From Methanobacteriota archaeon (GTDB taxonomy: Archaea > Thermoplasmatota > Thermoplasmata > RBG-16-68-12): a DNA stretch of 8,437 nt. Shown here piece after piece: positions 6,389 to 8,437 of the stretch; positions within the stretch are counted from its first letter, which is position 1, and every line of letters starts with the position of its first letter. Made by a program: the position numbers and the translations under genes. The notes beneath the pieces are model-generated. The model saw only the letters and a list, made by a program, of their open reading frames with translations, was not told where the DNA came from and did no database searches. The stretch is from assembly GCA_005878635.1 (NCBI GenBank), contig VBLS01000176.1:1-8437 (forward strand). Reading direction: 5' to 3'.

Positions 6389-7402
6389 TCAGATGTCCAA
6401 GGTACTCTGCTTACCGGACGGTCGGCGCAAGCGCTGGATGGCCTTCTCCACCCGGTCGTGGGAGAATTCGCGCTCCTCACAGAGAAAGCGAAAGAGGGCT
6501 CGCTCGTCCGGGGATCTTGGAGCGGGGACCGATTCCGTCGACACGGGCGGGTTCGTGAAAAAACCCCGAATCGCTTCGATCTCCGCCGGCAACGCGGCGG
6601 ACACTTCCGCCGGGGCATGATCGAGGGACTTCCATTCCCGAATCCGTTTGACCGCGGTCTTCGGGCCGATCCCTTTCACTCCCTCATTGAAATCCGTCCC
6701 CACGAGGATCGCGACGTCGATCAGCTGCTCTCGCGTGAGACCGAGGTGCTCCAAGTTCTCTTCAAGATCAAGGACCTCCGGAGGTACGGATCGGGAGCGA
6801 CCCTGGCTCGGGAGGAATTCAGTCGAGCCGACGGCAAGGAATCGGACCATTCGCGGCGCCCCGAACAAGAGGGAGTCGTAATCCTTCGAACCCGCAGCCC
6901 ACACGTCGCCGCGCTGCGTGAGGAATGCGGCCTGCGCCTCCCCTTCGCTCGGGGCTTGAATCCAAGGGACGCCCAGCAGGCCGAGGAGCGTCTTCGCTTC
7001 TTCCACCATCGGTCTCGTTAGTCGCGCAGTCATCACCGCTTTGGACCAAGCCGTCGCGGTGTCTCCTGAAGCGATGGCGGCCCGGTACTCGCGCTGCGAC
7101 TTCTCGCGGACCTCGCGCCGCTTGCGGATCTCGGGCCATTTCAGCTCCGGAGGAGGGCCATCGAACACGAACACCGGACGAATGTCGTAGTCCACGATCA
7201 GGCGCGTGGTTCGGAACACGAGGCCGTTGAGGTGGGAGGTGATCCGACCCCGGGAATCCTGCAGTGGCGTCCCATCCCGAGTGCGCATAATCGACAGAAA
7301 CTGGTACAGTTCCAGATTCCCATCGATCGCAATCGTGCGGCCGTGAAGCGCCTCGAGCGTCGTCGGATGGCGGACGACGATGGGTGTGAGGAGGACGCCC
7401 AC
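6389..7402 (-). CDS. fen: Flap endonuclease FEN-1 (XPG/RAD2 family)
   Basis: This 337-residue structure-specific nuclease removes 5' flaps during Okazaki-fragment maturation and long-patch repair, normally tethered to the PCNA clamp. The XPG N-domain holds IAIDGN (D27) and VFDGPPPELK (D81). The XPG I-domain holds APSEGEAQA (E153, E155) and SKDYDSLLFGAPR (D174, D176). Then comes VGTDFNEGVKGIGPKTA (D237), leading into the helix-hairpin-helix-type DNA-binding region. All expected metal-binding acidic residues are present. The GTG start gives the conserved MGV N-terminus, in which Gly2 enters the active site of known family members. Length is typical for archaeal FEN-1. The C-terminus reads GKQSTLDI and stops, so the PIP box (usually Q-x-x-L-x-x-aromatic-aromatic) lacks its aromatic pair. 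No Shine-Dalgarno precedes the start; a GTTAAC element about 26 nt upstream suggests leaderless transcription. It follows the DUF72 gene by 71 nt on the same strand. Confidence 0.97.
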   Translation of the reverse strand: MGVLLTPIVVRHPTTLEALHGRTIAIDGNLELYQFLSIMRTRDGTPLQDSRGRITSHLNGLVFRTTRLIVDYDIRPVFVFDGPPPELKWPEIRKRREVREKSQREYRAAIASGDTATAWSKAVMTARLTRPMVEEAKTLLGLLGVPWIQAPSEGEAQAAFLTQRGDVWAAGSKDYDSLLFGAPRMVRFLAVGSTEFLPSQGRSRSVPPEVLDLEENLEHLGLTREQLIDVAILVGTDFNEGVKGIGPKTAVKRIREWKSLDHAPAEVSAALPAEIEAIRGFFTNPPVSTESVPAPRSPDERALFRFLCEEREFSHDRVEKAIQRLRRPSGKQSTLDI

Positions 7403-7425
7403 CAGGCGTCCACGCCACGTCGGCC

Positions 7426-7431
7426 GTTAAC
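7426..7431 (-). promoter_or_regulatory. Possible TATA-like element (GTTAAC) for fen
   Basis: GTTAAC, preceded on the minus strand by GCAAAG, is the most AT-rich spot in the 71-nt gap before fen. Its centre is about 26 nt from the GTG at 7402, a spacing consistent with a leaderless transcript. The element is weak and may be chance. Confidence 0.3.
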
Positions 7432-7473
7432 CTTTGCGGCCGGCCCTTGGAAAGGAGGGTATGGCCGCGACAC

Positions 7474-8437
7474 CTAGGCTGTTGGCGTGGAAAACGTCCA
7501 CGCGTCTCGGTCCGCCGCAATCGCATCCAGCCGTGTGAGGGCCTCATCCTTCGGGAGGCTTAGGAAGAACTTGCCGACGTGCTTGCACAAGTCCTTTCGC
7601 CCCGCGAGCTTGCCCCAGTCTTCGCAATCGTGGACGATCGTCTTCGTCGCGGGATCCATCTCGACCCGGTACTCCTTGATCCGCGCCAGGATCAGTTCTC
7701 CCTCGCGGGTCACCTCGACGTCCTTGGAGTCGATTCGCTTCGCCCGGTCCAAACGATTCGGGTCCATGAGGCGACCGAGGGCTGCATCGACCTGGGCGTC
7801 CTTCGGCACCTCGGCCCCGAAATCCTCGAGGGTCACCGATCGCAAGCGGACGTCGGCGCGGAGGGCCTGCTTCCGGAATCCTTCGATCCGCTGCAACGCG
7901 CGCGCCTGGTCCTGGGTTTCGACGCCGAGCATGCGGAGGATCTGGATGCAATTCTCCGGCGCATAGCCATGGAAATGGTTGTTGAAAAATCCGAACACGG
8001 TTTGCGACTGCGAGGCGACCTGTTGAACCCGCGGGACCCAGCTCTTCAATTCGTCCTCGGAATAATGATAATTGTACCAGGGATCGGATCCGTGGCCGTG
8101 CCAACGGAGGTAGGCGGTCGGCGACGTCACGTGGAGGTCCGGCGGCAGCAGCGGTTCGTCGACGATCGTGTAGGCGACCCCGGTGGATTGCAAGAGATCG
8201 AACGCCTCCATCGTCATCCAGGTCTTGTTCCGCGGTTCGAGGGCGAACGTGAAGTCCCGCGGGAGGACGTCCAAGAACCGGTGGATGATCGGCTCGTTGA
8301 ACCGCAGTCGCGGCGGTAGCTGTAGGAGCAATGGACCGAGCTTGCCCTGATCGAGCAGCGGGCGCATCAAATCGCAGTACGAGAGCAGGTCCTTGTCTGC
8401 GCCGGCGACGACGTCCAGGAGCCGATCGTGGGTCACG
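7474..8437 (-). CDS. DUF72 (YecE-like) protein with C-terminal SWIM-like zinc-finger extension, 5' end missing
   Basis: The right window edge cuts this gene. The visible 321 codons begin inside the DUF72 barrel at the THDRLL stretch, which in relatives lies well after the N-terminus, so the GTG at 8436 is internal. DUF72 covers about residues 1-171 (numbered from 8436), with LLLQLPPRLRF (36-46), FALEPRNKTW (64-73), YLRWHGHG (109-116) and FFNNHFHGYAPEN (150-162). DUF72 proteins are TIM-barrel proteins of unresolved biochemical role. Most end soon after the FNN segment, but this one continues for about 150 residues. The extension ends with VEMDPATKTIVHDCEDW and LCKHVGKFFLSLP, giving H269-x-C271-x12-C284-x-H286. 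This resembles a SWIM finger (C-x-C-x(n)-C-x-H) with His in place of the first Cys and a preceding beta-rich stretch. SWIM domains bind zinc and often DNA or protein. The neighbouring FEN-1 gene makes a nucleic-acid role thinkable but does not show it. Confidence 0.88.
   Translation of the reverse strand, partial: VTHDRLLDVVAGADKDLLSYCDLMRPLLDQGKLGPLLLQLPPRLRFNEPIIHRFLDVLPRDFTFALEPRNKTWMTMEAFDLLQSTGVAYTIVDEPLLPPDLHVTSPTAYLRWHGHGSDPWYNYHYSEDELKSWVPRVQQVASQSQTVFGFFNNHFHGYAPENCIQILRMLGVETQDQARALQRIEGFRKQALRADVRLRSVTLEDFGAEVPKDAQVDAALGRLMDPNRLDRAKRIDSKDVEVTREGELILARIKEYRVEMDPATKTIVHDCEDWGKLAGRKDLCKHVGKFFLSLPKDEALTRLDAIAADRDAWTFSTPTA

Noticed and set aside
6295..6618. A 108-residue N-terminal extension of the binding protein
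   Set aside because: It would overlap fen by 230 nt, puts an Arg/Pro-rich stretch before the membrane anchor, and ignores the ATG at 6294 that sits at the right distance from the hydrophobic segment.
6134..7021. A 295-codon plus-strand frame across the start of the binding protein and much of fen
   Set aside because: It is antisense to two well-supported genes and to the gap between them, and has no recognisable motif or ribosome binding site.
6819..7547. A 242-codon minus-strand frame overlapping fen in another phase
   Set aside because: It covers the same strand as fen, whose frame contains all catalytic motifs; the product is Arg/Gly/Pro-rich without a domain.
1..8437. Search for CRISPR repeats, insertion-sequence ends, tRNA or rRNA
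   Set aside because: I saw no regularly spaced repeats, transposase-like protein, terminal inverted repeats or tRNA cloverleaf by eye; a covariance-model scan was not possible.

Overview
The window looks like a compact, GC-rich archaeal chromosome segment. The evidence is a FEN-1 flap endonuclease of archaeal size that starts MGV and ends in a PIP-box-like tail, AT-rich TATA-like hexamers (CTTAAG, GTTAAC) about 26-28 nt upstream of two start codons as in leaderless archaeal transcripts, and a substrate-binding protein with an N-terminal membrane anchor and no lipobox cysteine. A GC-rich Thermoplasmatota-type euryarchaeon is my best guess, but this is inference: there is no rRNA or other phylogenetic marker beyond FEN-1. 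Every gene I accept is on the minus strand, so transcription runs from high to low coordinates.

Right end (8437 to 7474): the 3' part of a DUF72 (YecE-like) TIM-barrel protein that carries a C-terminal extension ending in a SWIM-like zinc-finger signature (H-x-C-x12-C-x-H). Next (7402 to 6389) is fen, a complete FEN-1/XPG-family nuclease with all catalytic acidic residues. Its C-terminal PIP box stops one residue after the QSTLD core and lacks the usual aromatic pair.

Centre and left (6294 to 306): a five-gene peptide/nickel-type (Dpp/Opp) ABC importer in the order substrate-binding protein, permease DppB, permease DppC, ATPase DppD, ATPase DppF. Spacing is tight from DppB onward (9 nt, 4-nt overlap, 10 nt), so this is an operon. 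A CTTAAG element and a leader with competing inverted repeats lie before the first gene. The binding protein captures substrate outside the cell, DppB and DppC form the channel, and DppD and DppF power import. Both ATPases keep the four-cysteine C-terminal motif that holds an Fe-S cluster in some homologues, but in DppF an insertion of about 84 residues separates the third and fourth cysteines.

Left end (265 to 1): the first 88 codons of an unrecognised gene with its own CTTAAG element 28 nt before the ATG. I see no mobile element, CRISPR array, tRNA or rRNA, and no gene-free stretch above 100 nt. The clearest leads for follow-up are the DUF72-zinc-finger fusion, the clipped FEN-1 PIP box, the split cysteine motif of DppF and the structured leader of the transporter operon. 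None of these alone proves a new system.
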